The notes below the pieces were generated by a model that was not told the origin of the DNA, ran no database searches, and saw only the letters and a list, made by a program, of their open reading frames with translations. This document shows positions 16,996 to 25,119 of a stretch of 40,344 bases of DNA, in pieces (the stretch's first letter is position 1; every line of letters begins with the position of its first letter). The stretch covers positions 1 to 40,344 of the forward strand of contig JARCRQ010000018.1 in the NCBI GenBank assembly GCA_029850585.1, given 5' to 3'. Origin of the DNA: Sideroxydans sp. (GTDB taxonomy: Bacteria; Pseudomonadota; Gammaproteobacteria; Burkholderiales; Gallionellaceae). The translations under genes were made by a program, and so were the position numbers.

Positions 16996-17023
16996 TTGAC
17001 GCATCCTCTCGCTTCGGTATAAT
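16996..17023 (+). promoter_or_regulatory. Strong sigma-70 promoter of the rpsF operon
   Basis: TTGACG and a perfect TATAAT are separated by 16 bp and followed by the GC-rich discriminator CCGCGCC. It lies about 85 bp before rpsF. The rplU promoter on the other strand has the same -35, spacer length, -10 and discriminator. Confidence 0.88.
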
Positions 17024-17029
17024 CCGCGC

Positions 17030-17107
17030 CCCTGCAATCCGAGCATCGGCTTGCAGCCTTGCTCCACCGCTATGTTGGCGGGGGGCTTTTAACCACAAGG
17101 AGTTGTA
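17030..17107 (+). promoter_or_regulatory. rpsF 5' leader, possible S6:S18 autoregulatory structure
   Basis: The transcribed leader holds a CCACCGC...GGCGGGGGGC hairpin just before the AAGGAG ribosome-binding site. Many bacterial rpsF leaders carry an RNA motif with a CCG element that binds the S6:S18 complex and represses translation. The CCG and location fit; the fold was not computed. Confidence 0.35.
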
Positions 17108-17482
17108 ATGCGCCATTACGAAATCGTATTTATTGTGCATCCCGATCAAAGCGAGCAAGTGCCTGCCATGATTGAGCGTTATCGCACACTGGTTACTGCG
17201 CAAGCAGGCCAAATTCACCGTCTGGAAGACTGGGGTCGTCGCCAATTGGCTTACCCAATTCAAAAGATTCACAAAGCTCACTATGTGTTGATGAACATCG
17301 AATGCAACCAAGTTGCTTTGGATGAACTGGAACACGCGTTCCGTTTCAATGATGCCGTGTTGCGTCATTTGACCGTGAGCACGAAAACAGCCGTGACTGA
17401 ACCATCAGCAATGATGCGTGAAGACAAGCCACGTTCAGCACACGCTGATGCCGCTCCTGCTGTTGAAGCAGCCGCAGCTTAA
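17108..17482 (+). CDS. rpsF: 30S ribosomal protein S6
   Basis: Binds S18 and the central domain of 16S rRNA in the small-subunit platform. The protein has 124 aa and starts with the conserved [29 protein letters not shown] and the late [11 protein letters not shown] segment are typical. The C-terminus carries a low-complexity Ala/acidic tail of about 20 residues beyond the fold, common in proteobacterial S6. It is the first gene of rpsF-rpsR-rplI, with a good AAGGAG site. The 27-bp gap to rpsR leaves no room for priB, which sits there in E. coli. Confidence 0.97.
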   Translation: MRHYEIVFIVHPDQSEQVPAMIERYRTLVTAQAGQIHRLEDWGRRQLAYPIQKIHKAHYVLMNIECNQVALDELEHAFRFNDAVLRHLTVSTKTAVTEPSAMMREDKPRSAHADAAPAVEAAAA

Positions 17483-17509
17483 TCACATAATTTTTGAATA
17501 GGAAACATC

Positions 17510-17779
17510 ATGGCTCGTCCAGACAAAAAGAAAGATGACAAAAAACGCCCAGGTCGCAATAACCTGTTTAAGCGTCGTAAATTCTGCCGCTTCACCGTCG
17601 ATAAAATCGCCGAAGTGGATTACAAAGATGTCAACATCTTGAAAGAATTCGTTTCAGAAAACGGCAAGCTGATTCCTGCTCGTATCACTGGCACGAAAAC
17701 ACGCTTCCAACGTCAATTGAGCACAGCGGTTAAACGCGCGCGCTTCTTGGCTTTGCTGCCTTACACTGACTTGCACTAG
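17510..17779 (+). CDS. rpsR: 30S ribosomal protein S18
   Basis: S6 partner on the 30S platform. At 89 aa it is slightly longer than E. coli S18 because of a charged lysine-rich N-terminal stretch ([13 protein letters not shown]). The conserved core is clear: [19 protein letters not shown], and the C-terminal [30 protein letters not shown] region. It lies in the middle of the operon, 10 bp before rplI. Confidence 0.97.
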   Translation: MARPDKKKDDKKRPGRNNLFKRRKFCRFTVDKIAEVDYKDVNILKEFVSENGKLIPARITGTKTRFQRQLSTAVKRARFLALLPYTDLH

Positions 17780-17789
17780 GAGCTAGAAC

Positions 17790-18239
17790 ATGCAAATTAT
17801 TCTGATGGAAAAAGTCATCAACCTCGGCCAGTTTGGCGACGTTGTTAAAGTTAAAAATGGTTACGCACGTAACTTTTTAATCCCACAAGGCAAAGCAAAA
17901 CGCGCCACCACTTCTAGCATGGCTGAGTTTGAAGCTCGCCGCGCTGAATTGTTGAAAGCAGATTTGGCTAAGTTGGCAGATGCACAAGCACGCGGCGAAA
18001 AGCTGTTGGGCATTGTGGTTGCGATGTCGCAAAAAGCGGGCGTAGATGGCAAATTGTTTGGTTCGGTAACGAATTCAGACGTCGCTGCTGCGTTGGTTGC
18101 ACAAGGTTACGCCATTGAAAAATCGCAAGTGCGTATGCCTAGCGGTCACCTCAAGCAAATCGGCGAACACCCAGTGAGCATCGCTTTGCACACTGATGTG
18201 AGCGTGGACATCACGGTCACCATCACAGGTGAAAAATAA
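17790..18239 (+). CDS. rplI: 50S ribosomal protein L9
   Basis: Two-domain protein at the base of the L1 stalk of the large subunit. It has 149 aa. The N-terminal rRNA-binding domain is typical ([19 protein letters not shown], then GYARNFLIP), followed by the long connecting helix rich in Ala/Glu/Lys (about 40-75) and the C-terminal domain (about 80-149, with [10 protein letters not shown]). It is the last gene of the operon and is followed by an intrinsic terminator. Confidence 0.97.
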   Translation: MQIILMEKVINLGQFGDVVKVKNGYARNFLIPQGKAKRATTSSMAEFEARRAELLKADLAKLADAQARGEKLLGIVVAMSQKAGVDGKLFGSVTNSDVAAALVAQGYAIEKSQVRMPSGHLKQIGEHPVSIALHTDVSVDITVTITGEK

Positions 18240-18269
18240 TTAGCCGCTGTATCGCTGATTAAGTAAGCC

Positions 18270-18299
18270 AAAAAAGGACTCGCAAGAGTCCTTTTTTTA
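18270..18299 (+). terminator. Intrinsic terminator of rpsF-rpsR-rplI
   Basis: AAAAAGGACTC pairs with GAGTCCTTTTT around a GCAA tetraloop and ends in a run of seven T. It lies 31 bp after the rplI stop. Confidence 0.92.
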
Positions 18300-18368
18300 T
18301 TGTCTTTTTTATTTGGCGAACAAAGGTAAAATGCGCTCCGCAAAAATTGCCGTTTATCACTTCTCCTC

Positions 18369-19772
18369 ATGCAAAGTTTCTCGAATTCAGACCCGCAAAT
18401 CGACCAAATTAAATTGCCACCGCATTCTGTCGAAGCGGAGCAATCGGTGCTGGGTGGCTTGCTGTTAGAGGCTTCCGCGCTGGATAAAATTGTCGATTTG
18501 GTGTCGTCTGCTGATTTTTATCGTCACGAGCATCGCTTGATTTTTGCGCAGATTGTGCGTTTGAGCGAGCTGGCGAAACCCGTCGATGTGATTACCGTAG
18601 CTGAGGCATTAGAGAATGCGGGCGAGTTGGATAAAGTTGGCGGCTTGCCGTATTTGGGTAGCCTCGCGCACAACGTGCCGTCGGCGGCGAACGTGCGCCG
18701 TTATGGCGAAATCGTGCGCGAGCGTTCCATCATGCGACAGTTGGTGACGGTGGGCACGGAGATTACTGCCAGCGCGTATAACCCAACGGGACGTGATGCC
18801 GCGCAGTTGTTGGATGAAGCCGAAGGCAAGGTGTTTCAGATTGCCGAGGCGGGCTCGAAAGGCAAGCAGGGCTTCGTCGGGATGCCGCCGTTGCTAACGC
18901 AAGTGGTCGAGCGTATTGAGACTTTATATGCGCGCGAAAATACCAGCGATGTAACAGGCATTGCCACGGGTTTTACCGATTTGGATCGCATGACTTCGGG
19001 TTTGCAAGCGGGCGATTTGGTGATTGTGGCAGGGCGACCGAGTATGGGTAAGACCGCCTTCTCCATCAATATCGCCGAGAACATTGCCTTGCAACCTGGC
19101 AGCAAACCCGTGGCGATTTTCAGTATGGAAATGGGCGGCGCGCAGTTGGCGATGCGCATGTTGGGCTCGGTGGGCAAATTAAATCAGCACGATTTGCGCA
19201 CGGGACGTTTGCAAGACGACGATTGGGGACGCTTGACCAACGCACTGGGCAAGCTCAATGACGCGCCGCTGCATATTGATGAAAGTGCCGCGCTGTCTGC
19301 CTTAGAAGTGCGTGCGCGGGCGCGACGCTTGCATCGCACCCATGGTGGCTTAGGCTTAATCGTGATCGACTATTTGCAACTGATGAGTTCCAACGCGGGC
19401 AAGGCGAGTGAAAATCGCGCCACCGAAATTTCGGAAATTTCGCGCTCGTTAAAGTCGCTCGCAAAAGAATTACAAGTACCCGTGATTGCCTTGTCGCAGT
19501 TGAATCGTAGCTTGGAGCAACGCCCCAATAAACGCCCTGTGATGTCGGATTTGCGTGAGTCGGGCGCGATTGAGCAAGATGCCGATTTGATTTTATTTAT
19601 CTATCGCGACGAGGTTTATAACTCCGATTCCGCCGATAAAGGCAAAGCCGAAATCATCATCGGCAAACAGCGTAACGGCCCGATTGGTAAAGTTGAACTC
19701 GCCTTCCGTGGCGAATACACCCGCTTTGATAATCTTGCAGGCGGCAGCAGTAGCGGCGGTGGTGATTATTAA
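18369..19772 (+). CDS. dnaB: Replicative DNA helicase DnaB
   Basis: Hexameric 5'-3' helicase of the replication fork. It has 467 aa, the usual length, with no intein. The N-terminal domain (about 15-120, PPHSVEAEQSVLGGLLL) binds primase; the RecA-like motor has Walker A GRPSMGKT (222-229, K228), the FSMEMGG segment, and Walker B VIDYLQLM. The late SQLNRSLEQR and DLRESGAIEQDAD motifs are standard. The C-terminus ends in a Gly/Ser tail, as is usual. It follows the ribosomal operon after a terminator, so it probably has its own promoter, although I see no convincing one. A repeat follows its stop. Confidence 0.97.
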   Translation: MQSFSNSDPQIDQIKLPPHSVEAEQSVLGGLLLEASALDKIVDLVSSADFYRHEHRLIFAQIVRLSELAKPVDVITVAEALENAGELDKVGGLPYLGSLAHNVPSAANVRRYGEIVRERSIMRQLVTVGTEITASAYNPTGRDAAQLLDEAEGKVFQIAEAGSKGKQGFVGMPPLLTQVVERIETLYARENTSDVTGIATGFTDLDRMTSGLQAGDLVIVAGRPSMGKTAFSINIAENIALQPGSKPVAIFSMEMGGAQLAMRMLGSVGKLNQHDLRTGRLQDDDWGRLTNALGKLNDAPLHIDESAALSALEVRARARRLHRTHGGLGLIVIDYLQLMSSNAGKASENRATEISEISRSLKSLAKELQVPVIALSQLNRSLEQRPNKRPVMSDLRESGAIEQDADLILFIYRDEVYNSDSADKGKAEIIIGKQRNGPIGKVELAFRGEYTRFDNLAGGSSSGGGDY

Positions 19773-19774
19773 CT

Positions 19775-19855
19775 ATCAGGATTCAGGAGCCAGATGCAGG
19801 ATTTGAAACTCCCGCCCACCGCTCTTTGAATCCCGAATCCTTGCTCCTGAATCTC
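19775..19855. repeat. ATTCAGG/CCTGAAT intergenic repeat, copy 2
   Basis: This copy runs from ATCAGGATTCAGGAGCCAG to CCTTGCTCCTGAATC, the same terminal words as the copy at 13731, with a longer middle. It starts 2 bp after the dnaB stop and is followed by further CAATCCTC repeats up to the ABC gene. Confidence 0.6.
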
Positions 19856-19884
19856 CAATCCTCAATCCTCAAATCTTAATTTCC

Positions 19885-21663
19885 ATGCCCACTCAAACTC
19901 CTAACCGCTCCGCCATGCAAACCTTGCGTTCGCTCGTGCCTTATTTGCTGGAGTTCAAAACCCGCGTGGTGTTGGCGATGCTGTTGTTGATTGCGGCAAA
20001 GTTTGCCAACGTCGGCGTGCCGCTGGTGTTGAAGCAAATTATCGACAGCATGGACAACTCGCACGCGGTGTTAGCCGTGCCGCTGATGTTGATTGTCAGC
20101 TATGGGCTGCTGCGTTTATTCAGCACGCTGTTTGGCGAATTGCGCGATGCAGTGTTTGCCAAAGTCACGCAGCGCGCGATACGGCGCATCGCGCTGCAAG
20201 TGTTCCAACATTTGCATAATTTGAGTTTACGTTTTCATCTGGATAGGCAAACGGGCGGGGTGTCGCGCGACATCGAGCGCGGTACACGCGGCATCGGATT
20301 TTTGTTGAACTTCACCTTGTTTAATATCCTGCCCACGCTGTTTGAAATCGGCTTGGTGGCGGCGATTTTGCTTCACAAATACAACGCGTGGTTTGCCATC
20401 ATCACCTTTATCACGTTGGTGATTTACATCATCTTCACGCTGTTCATTACCGAGTGGCGCATGGTGGTGCGGCGCACCATGAACGATTTGGATTCCAAAG
20501 CAAATACGCGCGCGATAGATAGTTTGCTCAATTACGAAACGGTCAAGTATTTCGGCAACGAACAATACGAAGCCAATCGTTATGACCACAACATGGAACA
20601 TTGGGAACGCGCCGCCGTACGCAATCAAGAGTCGTTGTCGCTGCTCAACGCGGGGCAGAGCGTCATCATTGCGCTCGGCATCACTGCCTTGATGTTGCTG
20701 GCGGCGGATGAGGTGGCAATGGGCAAAATGACTTTGGGTGACCTCGTGTTGGTCAATGTTTTTATGTTGCAGTTGTATATGCCGCTGCATTTTTTAGGCT
20801 TTGTTTATCGCGAGATTCGCAACTCACTTGCCGACATGGAAAAGATGTTTCGCTTGCTCGATGAGCATAAAGAAATCGCGGATACCGACCATGCAACCGT
20901 GCTCAATGTGGGACGCGCTGCGGTGAAATTTGAGCAAGTCAATTTTGGCTATCAAGACGATAGGCAAATTTTATTTGATGTTGATTTTGAGATTCCCGAA
21001 GGACATACCGTGGCGGTGGTGGGCGCGTCAGGCGCGGGCAAATCGACCTTGTCGCGTTTGCTGTTCCGCTTTTACGATGTGAATTCGGGCTGCATTAAAA
21101 TCAACGGGCAAGATATACGCGCAGTCACGCAAGCCAGTCTGCGTAAGGCGGTTGGCATCGTCCCGCAAGACACAGTGTTATTTAACGACACGATTTATTA
21201 CAACATTGCCTACGGCAAACCCGATGCCACGCGTGAGGAAGTGATTGCGGCGGCACAAGCGGCGCACATCCATCATTTTGTTGCGTCGTTGCCGCAGGGC
21301 TACGAATCTATGGTGGGCGAACGCGGCTTGAAATTGTCGGGCGGCGAGAAACAACGGGTGGCGATTGCGCGTGCGATTTTGAAAAATCCCGCGATTTTAA
21401 TTTTCGATGAAGCCACCTCGGCACTCGATTCGCATTCCGAAAAAGCCATACAAGCCGAGCTTGCTAGCATCGCGCAAAACCGCACCACGCTTATCATTGC
21501 GCATCGTTTATCGACCGTGGTCGATGCCAATCAAATTTTGGTAATGAATCAAGGGCGCATCGTGGAACGTGGCACGCATCACGAATTGTTAGCGCAAAAC
21601 GGCGCGTATGCGCAACTGTGGAATCTTCAGAAACAAGCTCAAAAAGAACAGCTTACTGATTGA
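19885..21663 (+). CDS. ABC transporter, fused permease and ATPase, Atm1/HMT1-like
   Basis: A 592-aa half-transporter that should work as a homodimer. Six membrane helices span about 15-320, with a long N-terminal part. The ATPase domain (about 350-580) has Walker A GASGAGKST (380-388, K386), the signature LSGGEKQRVA, and Walker B ILIFDEATSALD. The QDTVLFNDTIYYNIAYG stretch after the Q-loop is typical of the Atm1 branch, which exports glutathione-linked sulfur or metal compounds. The exact substrate is not shown. With a thiol (ovothiol) pathway nearby in the window, a thiol-conjugate substrate is a reasonable guess only. Confidence 0.9.
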   Translation: MPTQTPNRSAMQTLRSLVPYLLEFKTRVVLAMLLLIAAKFANVGVPLVLKQIIDSMDNSHAVLAVPLMLIVSYGLLRLFSTLFGELRDAVFAKVTQRAIRRIALQVFQHLHNLSLRFHLDRQTGGVSRDIERGTRGIGFLLNFTLFNILPTLFEIGLVAAILLHKYNAWFAIITFITLVIYIIFTLFITEWRMVVRRTMNDLDSKANTRAIDSLLNYETVKYFGNEQYEANRYDHNMEHWERAAVRNQESLSLLNAGQSVIIALGITALMLLAADEVAMGKMTLGDLVLVNVFMLQLYMPLHFLGFVYREIRNSLADMEKMFRLLDEHKEIADTDHATVLNVGRAAVKFEQVNFGYQDDRQILFDVDFEIPEGHTVAVVGASGAGKSTLSRLLFRFYDVNSGCIKINGQDIRAVTQASLRKAVGIVPQDTVLFNDTIYYNIAYGKPDATREEVIAAAQAAHIHHFVASLPQGYESMVGERGLKLSGGEKQRVAIARAILKNPAILIFDEATSALDSHSEKAIQAELASIAQNRTTLIIAHRLSTVVDANQILVMNQGRIVERGTHHELLAQNGAYAQLWNLQKQAQKEQLTD

Positions 21664-21687
21664 TTTATATTATCTTTGCGGTATGCT
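21660..21687 (+). promoter_or_regulatory. Possible promoter of the pbpG-like gene
   Basis: TTGATT (21660-21665) and TATGCT (21682-21687) are 16 bp apart; the -35 overlaps the end of the ABC gene. Each hexamer matches only about 4 of 6 consensus bases. Confidence 0.3.
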
Positions 21688-21714
21688 GCCCGCCATAACT
21701 GGCAGGAGAAAAAA

Positions 21715-22593
21715 ATGAAAAAAATACTCTGGATGGTGTTGTTAGGACACACTTTGGTGAGCCATGCGGCACACGCTGCGACCCATCAGCATAAGGCGCA
21801 CAAGGCGGTGAGCAATGGCGAGGCACACCGTGCGCAGCCGAATTTGCAATCCAACATCGCGCTGATTGTGGATGAGCAAACGGGACAAGTGATTTACAAC
21901 AAACACGCCGATATGCAAGCCCCTATTGCGTCGATTACCAAGCTGATGACTGCGATGGTGGTGTTAGATGCCAAGCCTGATATGGACGCAGAATTAAGCG
22001 TTGATGTCGAAGATTTGGATACCCTCAAAGGCACGCGTTCGCGCTTGCGCATCGGCATGACGTTTACCCGCGCCGAGATGCTGCAAATGGCATTGATGGC
22101 ATCGGAAAATCGTGCGGCTTCGGCTTTAGCGCGAGCCTATCCAGGCGGCATGGTGGCAGCGATTGCGGCGATGAATGCCAAGGCACATCAGCTTGGTATG
22201 ACCAGTACCAAGTTTTTTGATGCAACAGGTTTGAATAGCGACAACGTCTCAACCGCGCAAGACCTCGCGAAGATGGTTGCTGCCGCACAGCACTATCCCC
22301 TGATACATCAATACACCACCACCGCATCGGCTTCGGTGGACGGTTGGAATGGGCGTGAGTTGCGCTTCTCTAATACCAATCCTTTGGTGAAAAATGCCTC
22401 GTGGAATATCGGGGTGAGCAAGACGGGTTTTATCAATGAAGCAGGCCGATGCTTGGTGATGGAAGCGAAAATCAATCAGCGTCCCGTGATTATTGTGTTA
22501 CTAAATTCGTGGGGCAAACGTACGCGCATCGGCGATGCCAATCGGATTAAAAAATGGATGGAAGCGCGCAATCCAGTGGCGGTGCGTGGCTAA
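21715..22593 (+). CDS. pbpG: D-alanyl-D-alanine endopeptidase, PBP7 type
   Basis: Penicillin-binding peptidase (S11 family) that cuts D-Ala-mDAP cross-links in periplasmic peptidoglycan. It has 292 aa from ATG 21715, chosen for the AGGAG site and because the signal peptide (KKILWMVLLGHTLVSHAAHA) starts there. The active-site set is complete: S73-x-x-K76 (ASITKL), S130-E-N132 and the KTG of GVSKTGF. A His/Lys-rich linker (about 22-40) follows the signal. It lacks the C-terminal membrane anchor domain of DacA-type enzymes, in contrast to the DacC-like protein at 36555. Confidence 0.92.
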   Translation: MKKILWMVLLGHTLVSHAAHAATHQHKAHKAVSNGEAHRAQPNLQSNIALIVDEQTGQVIYNKHADMQAPIASITKLMTAMVVLDAKPDMDAELSVDVEDLDTLKGTRSRLRIGMTFTRAEMLQMALMASENRAASALARAYPGGMVAAIAAMNAKAHQLGMTSTKFFDATGLNSDNVSTAQDLAKMVAAAQHYPLIHQYTTTASASVDGWNGRELRFSNTNPLVKNASWNIGVSKTGFINEAGRCLVMEAKINQRPVIIVLLNSWGKRTRIGDANRIKKWMEARNPVAVRG

Positions 22594-22599
22594 TCAAAC

Positions 22600-22625
22600 A
22601 AGGGGCGCAAGCCCCTTAAATTTTG
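22600..22625 (+). terminator. Weak terminator after pbpG
   Basis: AAGGGGC-GCAA-GCCCCTT hairpin followed by AAATTTT. The T-tract is interrupted, so read-through into the next gene is possible. Confidence 0.5.
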
Positions 22626-22635
22626 GATAAATCGC

Positions 22636-23145
22636 ATGGCGGAATTATTTTTAATCGGCATGATTGTTACCTTGGTGGTGTTGACCATACGTTCGGCTCG
22701 CCCCGTGATTTTAGATCGTCCCGTCATCATTGCTCGTGCTGGCAAATATCACATCACGCTCGCCCCACAACTCAATCGTGCGCAAACTTTTATCGAGCAA
22801 ATTGTGCTGGCGTTAGGTGTTGTCACGCGGCTAGACAGCGAGATTCAAATGTTTGCGGTGCAAGATGAAAAACTGTGTCCCACCGGTGAAAAAAGTTACT
22901 TGCTCGCCGTGACATTACGCGGCGGTGTCGCGTACTTCCAAGCGATTATGCCGAATGCCGCGTTACAAAATGACCATGCACAAGCGATGCGCGAATTTGC
23001 CGCAGCCGTGTTGCACGACATTCCTGCGAGTGTCACCGATGCAAGCACGCAGCCGTTAATCGCGCGCGCGCTGCACGCGGCGGCACAACATGCCAATTTG
23101 CGCGTCATGCCGCTAGGCACGGCTGCGACTGAGGGGGAGAAGTGA
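22636..23145 (+). CDS. Membrane-anchored hypothetical protein
   Basis: A 169-aa protein with one N-terminal membrane helix (residues 3-18, LFLIGMIVTLVVLTIR) and a soluble mixed alpha/beta domain. I do not recognise the family. The soluble part shows the strand-like stretches VIIARAGKYHITLAP, IQMFAVQDEKL and YLLAVTLRGGVAYFQAI and an alanine-rich helical C-terminus. Its stop overlaps the start of the hybrid kinase (TGATG), so the two are made together, suggesting it is a partner or input for that kinase. Topology predicts the bulk is in the cytoplasm or periplasm depending on orientation; the basic residues after the helix (RSARPVILDR) favour cytoplasmic. Confidence 0.65.
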   Translation: MAELFLIGMIVTLVVLTIRSARPVILDRPVIIARAGKYHITLAPQLNRAQTFIEQIVLALGVVTRLDSEIQMFAVQDEKLCPTGEKSYLLAVTLRGGVAYFQAIMPNAALQNDHAQAMREFAAAVLHDIPASVTDASTQPLIARALHAAAQHANLRVMPLGTAATEGEK

Positions 23146-24728
23146 TGTTGGATAAAAATAATTTAGTGCAGACCGTGGTGCGAGCTTGGCGCGAGCAAGA
23201 GTTGCTGGCTTTGGTTGAGCAATCGTCTGATGCGATTGCGCGTTACGATAGTGAATGCAGGCGTATTTATATCAACTCTGCGCCGCAGCATTTAGCGTAT
23301 GGCAGCCCGGCAAAAATGCTCGGCACGCGTCCTAGCGAATATTCTGGTGGCGAACAATCGCTGCGCTATGAGCAAAAAATCAAACAGATTTTTGTGACCA
23401 AACAAGAAGTCACTTTTGAGCTGCATTGGAACAACGAGCAAGGTCAGCCCTGTTGTGGGCACATGCGTCTTACCCCAGAAATCAATGAGCAAGGCGAGGT
23501 CATTTCAGTATTGGGCGTGGGGCGTGATATTTCTGAGCTGAATCGCACGCGTCTGGAGTTGTTGCAAAAAGATGCCGAGCGTTCGCGTTTTTTGGCTGCC
23601 GCAGGACATGATTTACGTCAACCTTTGGCGGCGGCAAATTTATTTATCGACGCGCTGAAATTGACGCAATTAGATGCCCAACAAACCCAGCTTATTCATA
23701 ACCTCGATCGCGCAATGGCAAATTTTAGCGGGCTGTTAGATGCCTTGCTCAATATTTCCAAGTTAGAGGCGGGCATTATTCAACCGCAGTTAAGCTGCGT
23801 TAAATTAACTGAAGTGTTTTTGTGGCTAGAGCAAACCTTTGCGGCACAGGCAAATAAAAAACAACTGGCGTTTAAGCTGTCTTTCCCGTTGCGACAAAAA
23901 ATACTGTTGCAGACCGATTTAAGTTTGCTCAAACAAGTGCTGCAAAATTTAGTCGGTAACGCGCTGAAATTTACTTCGGGTGGCGGCATTTTGGTGAGTG
24001 CGCGGCTACGCGGCGAGACGGTGTTGTTTCAGGTTTGGGATACGGGAGTAGGGATTGCGCCCAGCGAGGTCGGGCAGGTGTTTGACGAGTTTTATCAGGT
24101 GGACAATGCCCATCGCGATCGCAATAGTGGCTTGGGCTTAGGGCTGGCGATTGCCAAACGGGCCGCGCGCTTATTGAATACGCAGCTCAGTCTGCGCTCG
24201 GTGTTAGGACGCGGTACGGTGCTAAGTTTGAGTATCCCCAATATCTCGGAGCGGCGCGCCTCGGTGCGCCCAGCGGTGAGCGCGGTGCTACAGCGCTGGT
24301 CGGATGAAACCTGGGCGCGTGACAAGCAGTTCTGCATTGTCGAAGACGACGCTTTGATTGCTCAAGCACTACAACAATGCTTGGTTGGGCAAGGCGGCTC
24401 GGCGCGCTGTTTTAGCAGTGCTGAAGCCGCTTTAGCGGAGGTGTTGCCGAATCAGTATTACATCGTCGATCAAATGCTGGCGGGGAGCTTAACGGGGCTG
24501 CAATTTTTACAGCAGCTGAGTTTAAGTTCTGACAGCTCGATTTGTGCGGTGATGATGACGGGCGACACCAAAGCGGAGTTTATTCAGGCCGCCGCGCAAA
24601 CCCCGTGGGGCGTGTTACACAAGCCCATCAGCATGGGAAAATTATTGCAGGCATTAAAGCAAAGTGACAGTCGCACTGGCGATCGAACCTTGAGCTTTAT
24701 CTCGCCTTACGCAGGAAAAATTGATTAG
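23145..24728 (+). CDS. Hybrid sensor histidine kinase with PAS input and C-terminal receiver
   Basis: A 527-aa cytoplasmic kinase with no membrane segment of its own. A PAS domain (about 20-135) is followed by HisKA with phospho-acceptor H155 in AAGHDLRQPLAA, and by HATPase (about 250-365) with N-box VGNALKF and G-boxes DTGVGIAP and GLGLGLAI. The receiver (about 395-505) has the acid pair E400/D401/D402, phospho-site D442 (YIVDQML), MMTGD and K493. The HDLRQP box is that of the family often paired with LuxR regulators. No separate output regulator is adjacent, so phosphate must go elsewhere or act on the neighbours. It is coupled to the membrane protein upstream. Confidence 0.9.
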   Translation: MLDKNNLVQTVVRAWREQELLALVEQSSDAIARYDSECRRIYINSAPQHLAYGSPAKMLGTRPSEYSGGEQSLRYEQKIKQIFVTKQEVTFELHWNNEQGQPCCGHMRLTPEINEQGEVISVLGVGRDISELNRTRLELLQKDAERSRFLAAAGHDLRQPLAAANLFIDALKLTQLDAQQTQLIHNLDRAMANFSGLLDALLNISKLEAGIIQPQLSCVKLTEVFLWLEQTFAAQANKKQLAFKLSFPLRQKILLQTDLSLLKQVLQNLVGNALKFTSGGGILVSARLRGETVLFQVWDTGVGIAPSEVGQVFDEFYQVDNAHRDRNSGLGLGLAIAKRAARLLNTQLSLRSVLGRGTVLSLSIPNISERRASVRPAVSAVLQRWSDETWARDKQFCIVEDDALIAQALQQCLVGQGGSARCFSSAEAALAEVLPNQYYIVDQMLAGSLTGLQFLQQLSLSSDSSICAVMMTGDTKAEFIQAAAQTPWGVLHKPISMGKLLQALKQSDSRTGDRTLSFISPYAGKID

Positions 24729-24736
24729 GAATCCGC

Positions 24737-25021
24737 ATGGAAAATTTATACAACATTTTAGGCATCGCGCCCAACGCCACACCCGACGAAATTAAAAAAC
24801 GCTATCGCGCCATGGCGATGCGCTTTCATCCAGACCGCAATAGCGACGAGGGTGCGCAAGCACGTTTTAATGCCATACAAAAAGCCTATGAAGTATTGTC
24901 GGATGGGCAACTGCGTGCCGATTACGATCAAAAATTCAACGACCGTATCGTGTTGGATGCGGAAGCCGAAGCCTATGAATTGTGGCGTTCAGTGTTCGCG
25001 TTTAATGGTGTGAAAGTCTAG
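24737..25021 (+). CDS. Short J-domain protein
   Basis: A 94-aa protein that is little more than a DnaJ J-domain (residues 1-70), with the HPD motif at H31-P32-D33 needed to stimulate Hsp70 ATPase. The zinc-finger and substrate-binding domains of DnaJ are missing. The tail (DAEAEAYELWRSVFAF) may dock a specific client. It lies 8 bp after the hybrid kinase and is likely co-transcribed with it, so it may recruit DnaK to that system; this is inference. Confidence 0.88.
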   Translation: MENLYNILGIAPNATPDEIKKRYRAMAMRFHPDRNSDEGAQARFNAIQKAYEVLSDGQLRADYDQKFNDRIVLDAEAEAYELWRSVFAFNGVKV

Positions 25022-25033
25022 GGAGAGAGGACT

Positions 25034-25101
25034 TGTAGGAGGCCGATTTATCGGGCGATGTTTTTTGGTGCAGCGATCTCCCGATAAATCGACCTCCTAC
25101 A
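25034..25101. repeat. REP-like hairpin (TGTAGGAGG..TTTATCGGG type)
   Basis: TGTAGGAGGCCGATTTATCGGG at 25034-25055 is the near-perfect inverse of 25080-25101, around a 24-base loop containing TTTTTT. Such GTAGGAG-N-TTTATC hairpins are common dispersed extragenic repeats in gammaproteobacteria. It sits between convergent gene ends and may also serve as terminator. Confidence 0.8.
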
Positions 25102-25119
25102 TATCGTCTTAACTCACTC

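Noticed and set aside
18369-19772. Intein in DnaB
   Set aside because: The protein has the normal length and continuous motifs.
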